64,000 nucleotides of DNA, from contig NZ_AP023247.1 in the NCBI RefSeq assembly GCF_016756535.1, positions 4,030,501-4,094,500 of the forward strand, written 5' to 3'. Both the position numbers and the translations under genes were made by a program. The notes beneath the pieces are model-generated. The model was not told where the DNA came from. It worked only from the letters and a program-made list of their open reading frames with translations, and did not search any database. Below are positions 46,204 to 57,971 of the stretch, in pieces; positions within the stretch are counted from its first letter, which is position 1; the number at the start of each line of letters is the position of its first letter. This stretch comes from Mesorhizobium sp. 131-2-1. Lineage in GTDB: Bacteria; Pseudomonadota; Alphaproteobacteria; Rhizobiales; Rhizobiaceae.

Positions 46204-47429
46204 ATCTTCTTCTTTTCGGCCGCAACCTCGATCTGCGGCGGACCGCCCGCCGTTTCCGTGGCCGCCGCGGCGGCGGAATCGTCCATCAGCTCGACCTCGC
46301 GCAGCCATTCGCGCCAGATCGCGACCAGCAGCGCCATCAGCACCGGGCCGATGAACAGGCCGAGAAAACCCATCGTCTTGACGCCGCCGATCAGGCCGAA
46401 AAAGGTCGGCAGGAATGGCAGCTTGATCGGTCCGCCGACCAGTTTTGGGCGCAAGGTCTTGTCGACGATGAAGAGCTCGACCGCGCCCCAGATGAACAGG
46501 GCGGAGCCCGCCATCGGCGAACCGCTGGCGGCGAGGTAGATCGACACCAGCGTAAATGACAGCGGCGCGCCGCCGGGGATCAGCGCCATCACGCCGGTGA
46601 GTGCGCCGAGCGTCACCGGCGACGGCACGCCGGCCAGCCAGTAGGCGACGCCCAGCACCAGCCCTTCGCCAATGGCAATCACGGTCATGCCGGTGACGGT
46701 TGACGAAATGGTCGCCGGCACCACGCGCGAGATGCGTTCCCACCGCGTTGGCAGGATGCGCTCGCCCAAACGGTCGATCTGGGCGGCGAAAGCCTCGCCG
46801 TCGCGGTAGGCGAAGAACAGCGCGATCATCATGAAGAGCAGCGTCAAAAGCAGGCCGAACGCGCTGCCGCCGGCGGCCAGCGCGCCACGATAGATGCTGC
46901 CGATATTGGCGCCGCTGACCAGCTGGATCAGTTCGCCGATGCCGCCGGGATGACCGAGATTGGTCGTCCACTGCTCGTTCAGCCATTCGCCGACAATGGG
47001 CATGGTGGCGATCCATTGCGGCGTCACGGCGCCGTGCCGGTTGGTCTCGATCGCCCACCCGACCCATTCGCGCAGCTCGTTGATGGCATAGGTGCCGGCA
47101 AGCGCGATCGGCACCACCAGGAAGGTGAGGATGAAGAGGATGGCGAAGGTGGCGGCGATGGTGCGGTTGCCGCCAACGGCCGCGAGCAGGCGCCGGTAGA
47201 GCGGCCAGCTGGCGAAAGCGATGACCAGCGCCGCCAGCACTGGGAAAAGGAAGCCGTGGAAGAAATAGACGCCGGCGGCGACGATCAGCACCAGCAGCCA
47301 GCGCGCCGCCGACAGCGGCGGGATGACGGCGGCCCTGAGCGGCGTCGACAGGCCGAACAGCCGCTGCCCCGGTTTCTGGATCTCAGCCTGCTTCAAACCT
47401 GCATTTCTCCCCTGCCCGGGACTGCTCAT
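46191..47429 (-). CDS. AI-2E family transporter (PerM/YdiK-like)
   Basis: A 412-residue protein with about eight helices. Blocks typical of the family are LAALVIAFASWPLYRRLLAA near the N-terminus and ATISSTVTGMTVIAIGEGLVLGVAYWLAG in the second half, with PTFFGLIGGVKTMGFLGLFIGPVLMALLVAIW near the end. The C-terminus is a charged, alanine-rich tail. Members include AI-2 exporter TqsA and Na+/H+ antiporters; the substrate here is open. Confidence 0.88.
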   Translation of the reverse strand: MSSPGQGRNAGLKQAEIQKPGQRLFGLSTPLRAAVIPPLSAARWLLVLIVAAGVYFFHGFLFPVLAALVIAFASWPLYRRLLAAVGGNRTIAATFAILFILTFLVVPIALAGTYAINELREWVGWAIETNRHGAVTPQWIATMPIVGEWLNEQWTTNLGHPGGIGELIQLVSGANIGSIYRGALAAGGSAFGLLLTLLFMMIALFFAYRDGEAFAAQIDRLGERILPTRWERISRVVPATISSTVTGMTVIAIGEGLVLGVAYWLAGVPSPVTLGALTGVMALIPGGAPLSFTLVSIYLAASGSPMAGSALFIWGAVELFIVDKTLRPKLVGGPIKLPFLPTFFGLIGGVKTMGFLGLFIGPVLMALLVAIWREWLREVELMDDSAAAAATETAGGPPQIEVAAEKKKIQAG

Positions 47430-47500
47430 GCACCATCATAGTGCAGCAATCGTGACGATAGTCCAAATGGTGATGGACGCGCCTTTCCTTCTCCCCTTGT

Positions 47501-48650
47501 GGGCCTGTTGCGTAATTGGCTGGTTGTGATTCTCTGAGGGCGGAAGCCGTGGAGAGTCGCAATGGCGGTGAAGCAGACAGGTCAGTTGAGCTTGGCGGAG
47601 GCGTTTCTTGGCAGCAAGCTTCCAGGTGGCGCTTCGCCACTCGATCGGCTGTCTGGTCTGGTGAAGTGGTATCGCTTCGAGAAGCTGCTTGTCGCGCTGC
47701 GCGATGGCGGGCCGGGACGCGCGGCCTGGCCGCCGCTGCTACTGTTCAAGGCGCTGCTGCTGCAATCGCTCTATGGGCTGTCGGATCGCGAACTGGAGGA
47801 AGCGCTGGGCGACCGGTTGTCGTTCCGCCGCTTTGTCGGGCTTGGTCTTGAGGAGAGCATCCCCGATCACACGGTGCTGTCACGCTTTCGCAATCTGCTT
47901 GTCGGCGAAGGGTTGATGGAGAAGCTGTTTGGCGAACTGGACCGACAGCTGGAGAAAGCCGGTGTGATCCTGAAGCGTGGCACGATGCTGGATGCCACGC
48001 TGATCGATGCCGTCTCGGCGCCGCCGACGCCGGAGCGGGTGTCGAAGGACGCAGACGCTCGCATAACCGCACGCAAGGGCAAGGGCGGCCTCACCTTCGG
48101 CTACAAGGCTCATGTCGGGGTGGATGAGGGATCGGGCCTGATCCGCACGGTGATCACTACACCGGCCAACGTCAACGACACAGTGCCGGCCGATCGCTTG
48201 ATCTGCGGCGACGAGAAGACGGTGTGGGCGGATGCCGCCTATGACACCCATGCCCGCCGTGCCCGGCTCAAGGCTGAGGGCAAGAAGGTGCGCATTGCGC
48301 GCCGCCCCAACAAGCATCATGCGCTGCCGGCGCGGCTCAAGCATTACAATCGTCTGATCGCCAGACGGCGAGCGGCGGTGGAGACCACCTTCGCCACGCT
48401 CAAAAACCGCATGAGGCTGACCACGATCCGTTATGTCGGACTGGCCAAGGCTGCTGGTCAGGTGACGATGGCGGCGATCGCCTTCAACATGCGCCGATGG
48501 GCCGCCATCACGGGATAGGTGCGCCTAGCGACCGGCCAAAGGGCCGGACCACCACCCTTAAACCCCAAACCAGAAGCCCAATCCCGCAAAGCGAAAGCCA
48601 ACCGCGAAATCGCTCCGCAAGCCTCTCCCCGCTAACTACGCAACAGGCCC
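47501..48650 (+). mobile_element. IS5-type insertion sequence
   Basis: About 1,150 bp. Terminal inverted repeats begin GGGCCTGTTGCGTA at the left and end TACGCAACAGGCCC at the right, 14 of 14. The flanks carry CTTGT at 47496-47500 and 48651-48655, a 5-bp duplication if the element starts at GGG. If it starts at GGCC or GCC the duplication reads 7 or 9 bp, because target and ends are complementary there. It encodes one transposase and is intact. Confidence 0.88.
47562..48518 (+). CDS. IS5-type transposase
   Basis: A 318-residue DDE transposase. An N-terminal DUF772-like domain (LLLFKALLLQSLYGLSDREL, then ALGDRLSFRRFVGLGL) is followed by the catalytic domain: first Asp in MLDATLIDA (about 144), second in WADAAYDT (224) and Glu in VETTFATLKNR (274) with the YxxxxR-like basic segment. 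The frame is unbroken, so the element may be active. The N-terminal ATG follows GGAAGCCGTGGAG. It would jump by cut-and-paste like other IS5 members. Confidence 0.92.
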   Translation: MAVKQTGQLSLAEAFLGSKLPGGASPLDRLSGLVKWYRFEKLLVALRDGGPGRAAWPPLLLFKALLLQSLYGLSDRELEEALGDRLSFRRFVGLGLEESIPDHTVLSRFRNLLVGEGLMEKLFGELDRQLEKAGVILKRGTMLDATLIDAVSAPPTPERVSKDADARITARKGKGGLTFGYKAHVGVDEGSGLIRTVITTPANVNDTVPADRLICGDEKTVWADAAYDTHARRARLKAEGKKVRIARRPNKHHALPARLKHYNRLIARRRAAVETTFATLKNRMRLTTIRYVGLAKAAGQVTMAAIAFNMRRWAAITG

Positions 48651-48832
48651 CTTGTGGGAGAAGGTGGATCGGCGCGCAGCCCCGAGACGGATGAGGGGTG
48701 CCGGAAGAAGCGCAGCGTGAAGATATCCAAGGATTTGAAGCGCTTACGCCTGTGAGGTAGCAACTCTTCGCGCACCCTCGTCCGACCGAGCTTCGCTCGG
48801 CCATCTCCCCCACAAAGGGGGAGATCGCAGCT

Positions 48833-51085
<2,253 letters not shown>

Positions 51086-51473
51086 GGGTTTGCACTAGCC
51101 GAGCGGGTGATTCGCGGCAAGCGCTGGCTGGGCCGGTCGGCGCTTGTCATCCCAACGGTGTGACGGATTTCACGGAACCGGCGGGGGCGGCGGACCAATT
51201 TGCGGCCATCTGCAACATGGATCGGCGGCATGACGCCCCCGGCCAACATCAACCTGTTACATGCCGTGTCTAAGGCAGAGCCGATAGCGCATGGGAGCCC
51301 GATCTTCATGACAAATTCACCGCTTCAGTCGAAGAAGCCGGGCCGGGTTTGCGTTGCGCCGTGATTTTCGACCAATGTACCGGCAAACGCCTTCTTCCCG
51401 TCCAGTTCGTCGCCGAATTGTGACGGGCGTATAGGATCGAAGCAATTTTCGTAAACTCTCAGGGGAACTCGCG
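51086..51473. other. Intergenic region between parC and the periplasmic-protein gene
   Basis: This 388-base stretch separates the divergent parC and 51474 genes and must hold both promoters. No gene is convincing; an ATG-initiated frame of 18 codons near 51308 lacks a clear ribosome site. I see no strong hairpin or repeat. Confidence 0.4.
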
Positions 51474-52664
51474 ATGACAATCCAACGCTCGACTCTCAAG
51501 AAACTCGCTTTCTCGACCTTCCTGCTGACGCTGCCGCTCAATGCCGCCTTCGCGCAGGACGCAGCGGTCGCCGACCGCCTCAAGGCGGCGCTTGCCGCCC
51601 AGGGCGTCGACATCTCCTGGACCGGGGTGAGCGGCGACGACTCCAGCATGGTGCTGCAGGGCGTGGCCGTTAAGCCGGCGGGCGAGAAGGAGCCGCTGAC
51701 CATCGGCGACGTCAAGCTCGAAGGGGTGAGCGAAGCCGATGGCGGCTACGACATCGCCACCGTCTCGACCGCAGCCTTCGAACACAGCAAGGACGGCGTC
51801 ACGCTCTCGCTCAGCCCCTTCGTCATCCATGACATGACGGTTCCGGCCGAAGGCGCCACCGGCCCGCTCGGCTCGCTGATGATGTACAAGTCGGCCGAAC
51901 TCTCCAACATGACAGTCAAGGTCGCCGATAAGACCGCCTTCTCGATGGACGGCCTTGCCATCGAGGTCACCCCGCCGGAGGACGGCAAGGCGATGGAGTT
52001 TTCCGGCACGACGGAAAAGTTCAATGCCGACCTGACCCTGGTCGACGATCCCAAGTCCAAGGAAGCCATCGAAGCGCTCGGCTACCAGAACATATCGGGC
52101 AACATCGACATCGCCGGCACCTGGCAGCCGACGGACGGCAAGATGGAACTGTCGAAATACGACATCGCGGTCGACAATGCCGGCAAGCTCGGCATGACCT
52201 TCGGCCTCGGCGGCTATACGCTCGACTTCGTCAAGTCGCTGCAGGATATGCAGAAGAAGATGGCAGCACAGCCCGAAGGCGCAGACAATTCGGCGCAAGG
52301 CATGGCCATGCTCGGCCTGCTGCAGCAGCTTTCCTTCAACAGCGCCTCGATCCGCTTCGACGACGATTCGCTGACCAACAAGGTGCTGGAGTATGTCGGC
52401 AAGCAGCAGGGCATGTCGGGCAAGGACATCGCCAACCAGGCCAAGGCGATCGTGCCGTTCGGCATGGCGCAGCTCAACAACCCGGAGCTGACGGCCGAGG
52501 TGACGGCGGCGGTCGGCAAATATCTCGACGATCCGAAGAGCCTGGAGATTTCGGCCGAGCCGCCGGCTGCGGTGCCGTTCGCGCTGATCATGGCCGGCGC
52601 GATGTCGAACCCGCTCGACCTGCCGAAGACGCTCGGCGTCAAGGTCAAGGCCAACGAGGAGTGA
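51474..52664 (+). CDS. Hypothetical periplasmic protein
   Basis: A 396-residue protein. The signal peptide is clear (residues 1-27, cleavage FAQ or AFA-QDA). The mature part is acidic with only beta-rich and helical segments and no cysteines, no catalytic motif and no membrane helix. It has the feel of lipid-binding or DUF945-like periplasmic families but I cannot place it. The ribosome site is AGGGGAA before ATG 51474. It ends at a strong terminator shared with aspS, suggesting it is transcribed alone. Confidence 0.8.
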   Translation: MTIQRSTLKKLAFSTFLLTLPLNAAFAQDAAVADRLKAALAAQGVDISWTGVSGDDSSMVLQGVAVKPAGEKEPLTIGDVKLEGVSEADGGYDIATVSTAAFEHSKDGVTLSLSPFVIHDMTVPAEGATGPLGSLMMYKSAELSNMTVKVADKTAFSMDGLAIEVTPPEDGKAMEFSGTTEKFNADLTLVDDPKSKEAIEALGYQNISGNIDIAGTWQPTDGKMELSKYDIAVDNAGKLGMTFGLGGYTLDFVKSLQDMQKKMAAQPEGADNSAQGMAMLGLLQQLSFNSASIRFDDDSLTNKVLEYVGKQQGMSGKDIANQAKAIVPFGMAQLNNPELTAEVTAAVGKYLDDPKSLEISAEPPAAVPFALIMAGAMSNPLDLPKTLGVKVKANEE

Positions 52665-52683
52665 TCGGACCAATCCGGTCCAC

Positions 52684-52716
52684 GAAAAAAGCCCGGCAGC
52701 GATGCCGGGCTTTTTG
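52684..52716. terminator. Bidirectional terminator between the periplasmic-protein gene and aspS
   Basis: AAAAAAGCCCGGCA (52685-52698) and TGCCGGGCTTTTT (52703-52715) form a perfect stem with a GCGA loop. It has an A-tract on one side and a T-tract on the other, so it can stop both convergent transcripts. Confidence 0.92.
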
Positions 52717-52763
52717 TTTGGAGATCGATTCCTTAAGCAGCAGGAACCGCTTGGTAGCGATTC

Positions 52764-54554
52764 CTAACCTTCCTTCTTGGCGGCGGCGACGCGCAGCGAC
52801 AGCTCGCGCAGCTGCTGCGGCGTGGCTTCCGAGGGCGCGTTCATCAGCAGGTCGTAGGCCTGCTGGTTCATCGGGAACATGGTGACCTCGCGCAGGTTCT
52901 TGGCGCCGACCAGCAGCATGACGATGCGGTCGATGCCGGCCGCCATGCCGCCATGCGGCGGCGCGCCGTACTGGAAGGCGCGGTAGAGGCCGCCGAAGCG
53001 CTCCTCGACGGTGGCGCGGTCGAGCCCGACCGTCTCGAAGGCTTTGACCATGGTCTCCGGCAGATGGTTGCGGATGCCGCCGGAGGCGATCTCGAAGCCA
53101 TTGCACACCATGTCGTATTGGAACGCCTTGATGCCGAGCAGATCCTCGCCGCCGAGCGCCTCGATGCCGCCCTGCGGCATCGAGAACGGATTGTGGGCGA
53201 AGTCGATCTTCTTCTCCTCCTCGTTCCATTCGAAGAACGGGAAGTCGACGATCCAGCACAGTTCGAAGCGGTCGCGGTCGACGAGGTTCAATTCCTCGCC
53301 GGCGCGGGTGCGCGCCGCACCGGCGAAGGAGACGAACTTCTTCGGATCGCCGGCAACGAAGAAGGCGGCGTCGCCGTCGGCAAGGCCAAGCTGCTGGCGG
53401 ACCGCCTCGGTGCGCTCCTCGCCGATGTTCTTGGCGATCGGACCGGCGCCTTCGAGCTTGTCGCCCTCCTTGCGCCAGAAGATGTAGCCCAGCCCCGGCT
53501 GGCCCTCACCCTGCGCCCATGAGTTCATGCGGTCGCAGAAGGCGCGGCTGCCGCCGGTCTTGGCGGGAATGGCCCAGACCTCGGCCTTCGGATCGTTGGC
53601 CAGGATGTTGGCGAACACCTTGAAGCCGGAATCCCGGAAATGATCCGAAACCGCCTGCATCTCGATCGGGTTGCGCAGGTCCGGCTTGTCGGAGCCGTAG
53701 GTGCGCATGGCCTCGTCATAGGGGATGCGGCGGAAGTTCTGCGTCACCGGCTTGCCGGCGGCGAAGGTCTCGAACACATCGCGAAGCACCGGCTCCATGG
53801 TCGACAGCACGTCGTCCTGCTCGACGAAGCTCATTTCGAGGTCGAGCTGGTAGAACTCGCCGGGCAGACGGTCGGCGCGCGGATCCTCGTCGCGGAAGCA
53901 GGGCGCGATCTGGAAATAACGGTCGAAGCCGGAGACCATGATCAGCTGCTTGTACTGCTGCGGCGCTTGCGGCAGGGCATAGAAGGTGCCGGGATGGATG
54001 CGCGACGGCACCAGGAAGTCGCGCGCGCCCTCGGGCGACGACGCGGTCAGGATCGGGGTCGAGAATTCAGTGAAGCCGACCTCGCCCATGCGCTTGCGCA
54101 TTTCGGCGATGATCTTCGTCCGCGCCACGATGTTCCTGTGCAACGTCTCGCGGCGCAGGTCGAGGAAACGGTATTTCAGGCGGATGTCTTCCGGATAATC
54201 CGGCTCGCCGAACACCGGCAGCGGCAATTCCTTGGCCGCCGACAGCACTTCGATCTCGCGCGCGAAAATCTCGATCTCGCCGGTCGGCAGGTTGGCGTTC
54301 GCGGTCTCCGGCAGGCGCGCCTTGACCTCGCCATCGACACGGATGACCCATTCGCCGCGCACGGTCTCGGCGATCTGAAAGGCTGGCGAATCCGGATCGG
54401 CAACGATCTGGGTCAGGCCGTAATGGTCGCGCAGGTCGATGAACAGCAGGCCCCCATGGTCGCGCACGCGATGCACCCAGCCCGACAGGCGCACGGCGGC
54501 GCCGACGTCGCTCTTTCTCAATTGGGCACAGGTATGGCTGCGGTAACGATGCAT
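52764..54554 (-). CDS. aspS: Aspartyl-tRNA synthetase
   Basis: A 596-residue class IIb synthetase. The start is taken at [17 protein letters not shown] (ATG 54552-54554); an ATG two codons upstream (54560) is equally possible. The OB-fold anticodon domain (residues about 1-110, [20 protein letters not shown]) is followed by class II motif 2 ([20 protein letters not shown]), the bacterial GAD insertion and motif 3 ([15 protein letters not shown]). It charges tRNA-Asp; in bacteria with GatCAB it may also form Asp-tRNA-Asn, which cannot be decided here. Confidence 0.96.
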   Translation of the reverse strand: MHRYRSHTCAQLRKSDVGAAVRLSGWVHRVRDHGGLLFIDLRDHYGLTQIVADPDSPAFQIAETVRGEWVIRVDGEVKARLPETANANLPTGEIEIFAREIEVLSAAKELPLPVFGEPDYPEDIRLKYRFLDLRRETLHRNIVARTKIIAEMRKRMGEVGFTEFSTPILTASSPEGARDFLVPSRIHPGTFYALPQAPQQYKQLIMVSGFDRYFQIAPCFRDEDPRADRLPGEFYQLDLEMSFVEQDDVLSTMEPVLRDVFETFAAGKPVTQNFRRIPYDEAMRTYGSDKPDLRNPIEMQAVSDHFRDSGFKVFANILANDPKAEVWAIPAKTGGSRAFCDRMNSWAQGEGQPGLGYIFWRKEGDKLEGAGPIAKNIGEERTEAVRQQLGLADGDAAFFVAGDPKKFVSFAGAARTRAGEELNLVDRDRFELCWIVDFPFFEWNEEEKKIDFAHNPFSMPQGGIEALGGEDLLGIKAFQYDMVCNGFEIASGGIRNHLPETMVKAFETVGLDRATVEERFGGLYRAFQYGAPPHGGMAAGIDRIVMLLVGAKNLREVTMFPMNQQAYDLLMNAPSEATPQQLRELSLRVAAAKKEG

Positions 54555-54680
54555 TGTCATGGATGAAGTCCGGATGCTGATTGCGGACCCAAGGCCCGGC
54601 TCGAAAATTGGCGCGAAAAGCGCATGGGAGGCCGGTTTTGTCAAGGCAAGTGGTCACACAGGCGCGCCGCTTTAGTCCCC

Positions 54681-55439
54681 TCACGCGAAATGGATTTCAG
54701 CGCCCTGGCGTTCGAAATCGGCGAGGATCGCGGCCGGTGCCGACTTTTCAACCACCAGATGGCGGATCGCTTCGGCCCCGGCGACACGGTAGGGCGCCGC
54801 TGTGGCGAGCTTGTCGTTGGTGACGGCAATGACGATGCCGGCGCTGTTCCTGGCCATGGCGCGCTTCACCTCGGCCTCGGCCGAATCGAACGCCGTCACG
54901 CCGCGTGAGGCGTCGAGACCGCAGGAGCCCAGGAAACACAGATCGGCGCCAAGCTGCGCGATAGCGGCCAGCGTATCGGCGCCGACGCAGGTCCCGAGGT
55001 CGCGCACGAATCTGCCACCGAGCACGATCAGCTCGACGTGGGGATGTTCGGACAGCGCCGAGGCGACGCCGAGGGAATTGGTCGCGATGGTCAGTTCGAG
55101 GTCGCGCGGAATGGCCCTGGCGATCGCCGCGTTGGTGGTGCCGCCGTCGACGAACAGGCTCTGCCCGGCGGAAAGCAGTCTCACTGCCGCGCTCGCCAGC
55201 CGCATCTTCTCCTCCACCGCATGGCCACTGCGCTGACCGATCGTCGCGGCGGCAAAAGGTGCCGATGCGACGGCGCCGCCATAGACGCGCCTGCACTCGC
55301 CGGCCTTTGCCAGCTCCCGGAGGTCGCGGCGGACCGTGTCCTCGGACACACCGAAGTGGCTCGCCAGCTCACCGGCCAGCACCCTGCCCTCCGCCGCCAG
55401 GCGGTCGCGGATGATCTGGTGCCGTTGATCGGTCAGCAT
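54681..55439 (-). CDS. DeoR/GlpR family transcriptional regulator
   Basis: A 252-residue repressor from the ATG at 55437-55439 (MLTDQRHQIIRDRLAAEGRV). The HTH is VLAGELASHFGVSEDTVRRDL with ECRRVYGGAV after it, the DeoR signature. The sugar-phosphate-sensing DeoRC domain follows (FVDGGTTNAAIARAIPR, then SCGLDASRGVTAFDSAEAEV). It is divergent from an MFS transporter, and TGCACGTT direct repeats lie between them. Probable regulation of that transporter by a phosphorylated metabolite; the ligand is unknown. Confidence 0.9.
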   Translation of the reverse strand: MLTDQRHQIIRDRLAAEGRVLAGELASHFGVSEDTVRRDLRELAKAGECRRVYGGAVASAPFAAATIGQRSGHAVEEKMRLASAAVRLLSAGQSLFVDGGTTNAAIARAIPRDLELTIATNSLGVASALSEHPHVELIVLGGRFVRDLGTCVGADTLAAIAQLGADLCFLGSCGLDASRGVTAFDSAEAEVKRAMARNSAGIVIAVTNDKLATAAPYRVAGAEAIRHLVVEKSAPAAILADFERQGAEIHFA

Positions 55440-55461
55440 TGCACGATCCTGTTTTTCGCGA

Positions 55462-55496
55462 TGCACGTTCTTGCATGTTTTGCACGTTTATGCAAG
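55462..55496. promoter_or_regulatory. Repeat cluster at the deoR/MFS promoter
   Basis: TGCACGTT occurs at 55462-55469 and 55481-55488, 19 bases apart. Overlapping it, CTTGCAT (55470-55476) and ATGCAAG (55490-55496) form an inverted repeat. This is a plausible operator for the adjacent DeoR protein. Confidence 0.5.
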
Positions 55497-55559
55497 AAGC
55501 GACTCTGTCGGACCGCTGGACAAACCAGCCATCGACCCTCTTTCATTGAAAGCACCGCC

Positions 55560-56783
55560 ATGCGTTTTGGTCTCAACCTTGCCCCTCAACACCGCGTCTA
55601 TGCCGGGTTCGCGATCTATTCCTTTGCCATGGGCAACATCTTTCCGCGGCTCCCCGACATCAAGCGCGCCATGGATATCGAGGACGGGACGCTCGGGCTC
55701 AGCCTGATCGGGACGCCGATCGGCACCTTGACCGCGCTGACGCTGGCGGCGCCGGTGCTGGAACGCGTCGGCTTCCGCCGCGCGCTGCTCGGCCTGGTGC
55801 CGCTCATTGCCTTCGCCTATGCCGTCGCGGTGCACGCGCCGGGGCCGCTTGCCCTGTTCCTGATGCTGCTTCCGGTCGGCCTGATGATCGGCAGCGTCGA
55901 GATCATCCTCAATGTCGAGGCGGACAGGACAGAGTTCCTGGTCGGGCGCCGCATCATGAACCGGGCGCATTCCTTCTGGAGCATGGGCTTCTTCGGCGCC
56001 GGGCTGTTCGGCGGAGCGCTCGCGCATCTCGGGCTGTCGCCGCAGCTCCATCTGGCACTTGTCGTGCCGATGGTGGCAGGTTCGATGATGCTGTTTCTCG
56101 GCGGCTACCAGCCGGCGCCCGTCCGTCACGCCGGCACCGGCGACGCCGCGCCCATGTTTGCGCGGCCGACATTGCCGATCCTCGTCCTCGTCGCGGTGAC
56201 GCTGTCGGCGATGCTGCTGGAGGGCGCCAGCATCGACTGGTCGGCGATCTATATGCGCACCGTGTTCGACACAGGCCCCTTCGTCGCCGGCTTCACGGTG
56301 GCGCTGTTCGCGTTCTCGCAGGCGACCACGCGCTTCTTCGCCGACAGTTTCGTCGACCGCCACTCGCCTAGCGGCGTGGCGCGCGTGCTGCTGGCAGCAA
56401 TGGCGGCGGGTGTGCTTATCGTTTTCCTGTCGCCCGCGCCGTTTTTCTCGATGCTGGGCTTTGCCCTTTTGGGCATCGGCACCAGCGCCATCTTCCCGCT
56501 GGCTATCTCCGCCGCCGCCCAGCGTACCGACCGCTCCGCGGCGATCAACGTCGCGGCACTCTCGCAGATCTCCTTCGTCGCCTTCCTGCTCGGCCCGCCG
56601 CTGCTCGGCTTCGTCTCGGACCATTGGGGCATCCGCGCGGCCTTCGGTATCGGCATACCGTTCATCGTGCTCAGCCTGCTGACCGCCGGGTCGCTTGGCC
56701 GGCGGCCAGCCAAGTCCGCCGTGCCGGCGGACGAAGCGCCCGATCCGGCGCGGAAGATGCTGCCGCAAGCCGGCGAGGCATGA
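55560..56783 (+). CDS. MFS transporter
   Basis: A 407-residue, 12-helix transporter from the ATG at 55560 (MRFGLNLAPQHRVYAGFAIY). The first loop shows NIFPRLPDIKRAMDIEDGTLGLSLIG, the pattern of the YbjJ-like (inner membrane, sugar/drug-like) MFS branch. Later, FVDRHSPSGVARVLLAAMAAG marks loop 8-9. It is divergent from a DeoR regulator. Substrate unknown; a sugar or its derivative would fit the regulator class. Confidence 0.85.
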   Translation: MRFGLNLAPQHRVYAGFAIYSFAMGNIFPRLPDIKRAMDIEDGTLGLSLIGTPIGTLTALTLAAPVLERVGFRRALLGLVPLIAFAYAVAVHAPGPLALFLMLLPVGLMIGSVEIILNVEADRTEFLVGRRIMNRAHSFWSMGFFGAGLFGGALAHLGLSPQLHLALVVPMVAGSMMLFLGGYQPAPVRHAGTGDAAPMFARPTLPILVLVAVTLSAMLLEGASIDWSAIYMRTVFDTGPFVAGFTVALFAFSQATTRFFADSFVDRHSPSGVARVLLAAMAAGVLIVFLSPAPFFSMLGFALLGIGTSAIFPLAISAAAQRTDRSAAINVAALSQISFVAFLLGPPLLGFVSDHWGIRAAFGIGIPFIVLSLLTAGSLGRRPAKSAVPADEAPDPARKMLPQAGEA

Positions 56784-56845
56784 GCGGCTCTTCGGTTGTC
56801 AGGCGGATGCGCTTTCACACCTGTGGCGCGGCGTGGCCGCCAACC

Positions 56846-57841
56846 CTACAGCGATGCGACGCTCCCGATTCCCCGGCGAATCGCCTCGCGGTAAGCGAGG
56901 TCGGCCGCCACCATGTCCTCCATGGCAACGCCCATTGCCTTGTAGACGGTGATCTGGTCGGCGCTGACCCGTCCCGGCCGCACCCCGAGCAGCATCTCGC
57001 CAAGTTCGGTACCGGTTTGCGGATCGATGCCGGCCAGTTCACAAGAACCGACCGGCGTCGGGGCGAATGCATCGCTTGTCTCGACGAAGAGGCTGGCCTT
57101 GCCGACAAGCTCGACCGGCAATTCGCCGCCGGGTGGCGCAACACCGACCGACGAGACATGCGTGCCGGGCTGCACCCACGCGGCTGAAATCACCGGCTCA
57201 TAGGAATGCGTTGCCAGGCAGACGACATCCGACGAGCGCACCGCGGCCTCGACATCGCTGACCGCAACAACACCCGGATGTCGCGCGGCAAGCGCCTGCG
57301 CATCCGCGAACTCCTTCGAGACAACGCGGATCTCGGCGAAGTCGCGGACCAGTGGCAACAGGCGCAGGTGCTGGCCGGCCTGGACGCCGGCGCCCACCAC
57401 TGTCGCGACCTTGACGTCGCGCCGGGCCAGTTCGCGCACCGAGAGCACGGCAGAGCCGGAGGTGCGCACGGCAGTAATGTAGGTGCCGTCCATGACGCAG
57501 ATCGGCAACCCGGTCTGCGGGTCGAACAGATGGATGGTGGCGAGATGGCTGGGCATGCCTTTGGCGATGTTGCCCTCGAACACGTTGACGATCTTCACCG
57601 TCAGATGCTTGCCAACCATCCAGGCCGGCATCGCCAGCGAATAGCCCGCCTGTGGGATGTCGAGCTGCGGCCGCGCCGGATTGACGACCTTGCCGCCAGA
57701 CAGCGCCCGGAAGCCGTCCGCCAGGGCATCGAGAAGCCGGCCGAGGTCGATGCAGGATTTCACCTCGGCCTCGTTCAATATAAGCACCGGCGTGTCACCC
57801 TTGGCGTGGGCGTTGCGATAATTTGGCATGGCTGATGTCAT
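56846..57841 (-). CDS. Ornithine cyclodeaminase/mu-crystallin family protein
   Basis: A 331-residue NAD(P)-dependent protein. The Rossmann motif is VATVVGAGVQAGQHLRLLP (about residues 145-163), and MDGTYITAVRTSGSAVLSVREL precedes it with the conserved RTSGSA substrate site. Members are ornithine cyclodeaminases, alanine dehydrogenases or ketimine reductases; the exact reaction cannot be told. It is divergent from an Lrp-type regulator, the usual partner for amino-acid enzymes, with operator-like repeats between them. Confidence 0.88.
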   Translation of the reverse strand: MTSAMPNYRNAHAKGDTPVLILNEAEVKSCIDLGRLLDALADGFRALSGGKVVNPARPQLDIPQAGYSLAMPAWMVGKHLTVKIVNVFEGNIAKGMPSHLATIHLFDPQTGLPICVMDGTYITAVRTSGSAVLSVRELARRDVKVATVVGAGVQAGQHLRLLPLVRDFAEIRVVSKEFADAQALAARHPGVVAVSDVEAAVRSSDVVCLATHSYEPVISAAWVQPGTHVSSVGVAPPGGELPVELVGKASLFVETSDAFAPTPVGSCELAGIDPQTGTELGEMLLGVRPGRVSADQITVYKAMGVAMEDMVAADLAYREAIRRGIGSVASL

Positions 57842-57893
57842 GGGTCTTGCCTTGGTCTGGTTGAGTTTCCCACGAACGATATTGCCAGCTGAC

Positions 57894-57942
57894 AGCGTGA
57901 TGAAATATGCTGTTTTGACTATTTCAGCGTGACTATCACGCT
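57894..57942. promoter_or_regulatory. Lrp-type operator region
   Basis: AGCGTGA (57894-57900) recurs at 57926-57932, 32 bases (about three helix turns) away. The second unit belongs to the perfect palindrome AGCGTGA-CTA-TCACGCT (57926-57942). It sits between the divergent ornithine cyclodeaminase-like and lrp-type genes. Confidence 0.6.
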
Positions 57943-57971
57943 ATTCCTGGCCAAAAAGTGTGAACACTGAA

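Larger units (their letters stand above)
47480..48830. repeat. RIME-like repeat split by an insertion sequence
   Basis: CCTTTCCTTCTCCCCTTGT ends at 47500 and CTTGTGGGAGAAGGTGGATC resumes at 48651, so joining the flanks after removing one duplicated CTTGT rebuilds CCTTCTCCCCTTGTGGGAGA, the usual palindromic arm. The rest of the repeat (ATGAGGGGTGCCGG, then GGCCATCTCCCCCACAAAGG) runs to about 48830, next to the parC stop. Confidence 0.7.

Noticed and set aside
52684..52716. Hairpin considered as a small RNA
   Set aside because: Position between two convergent genes and A/T tracts on both sides make a shared terminator the simple answer.
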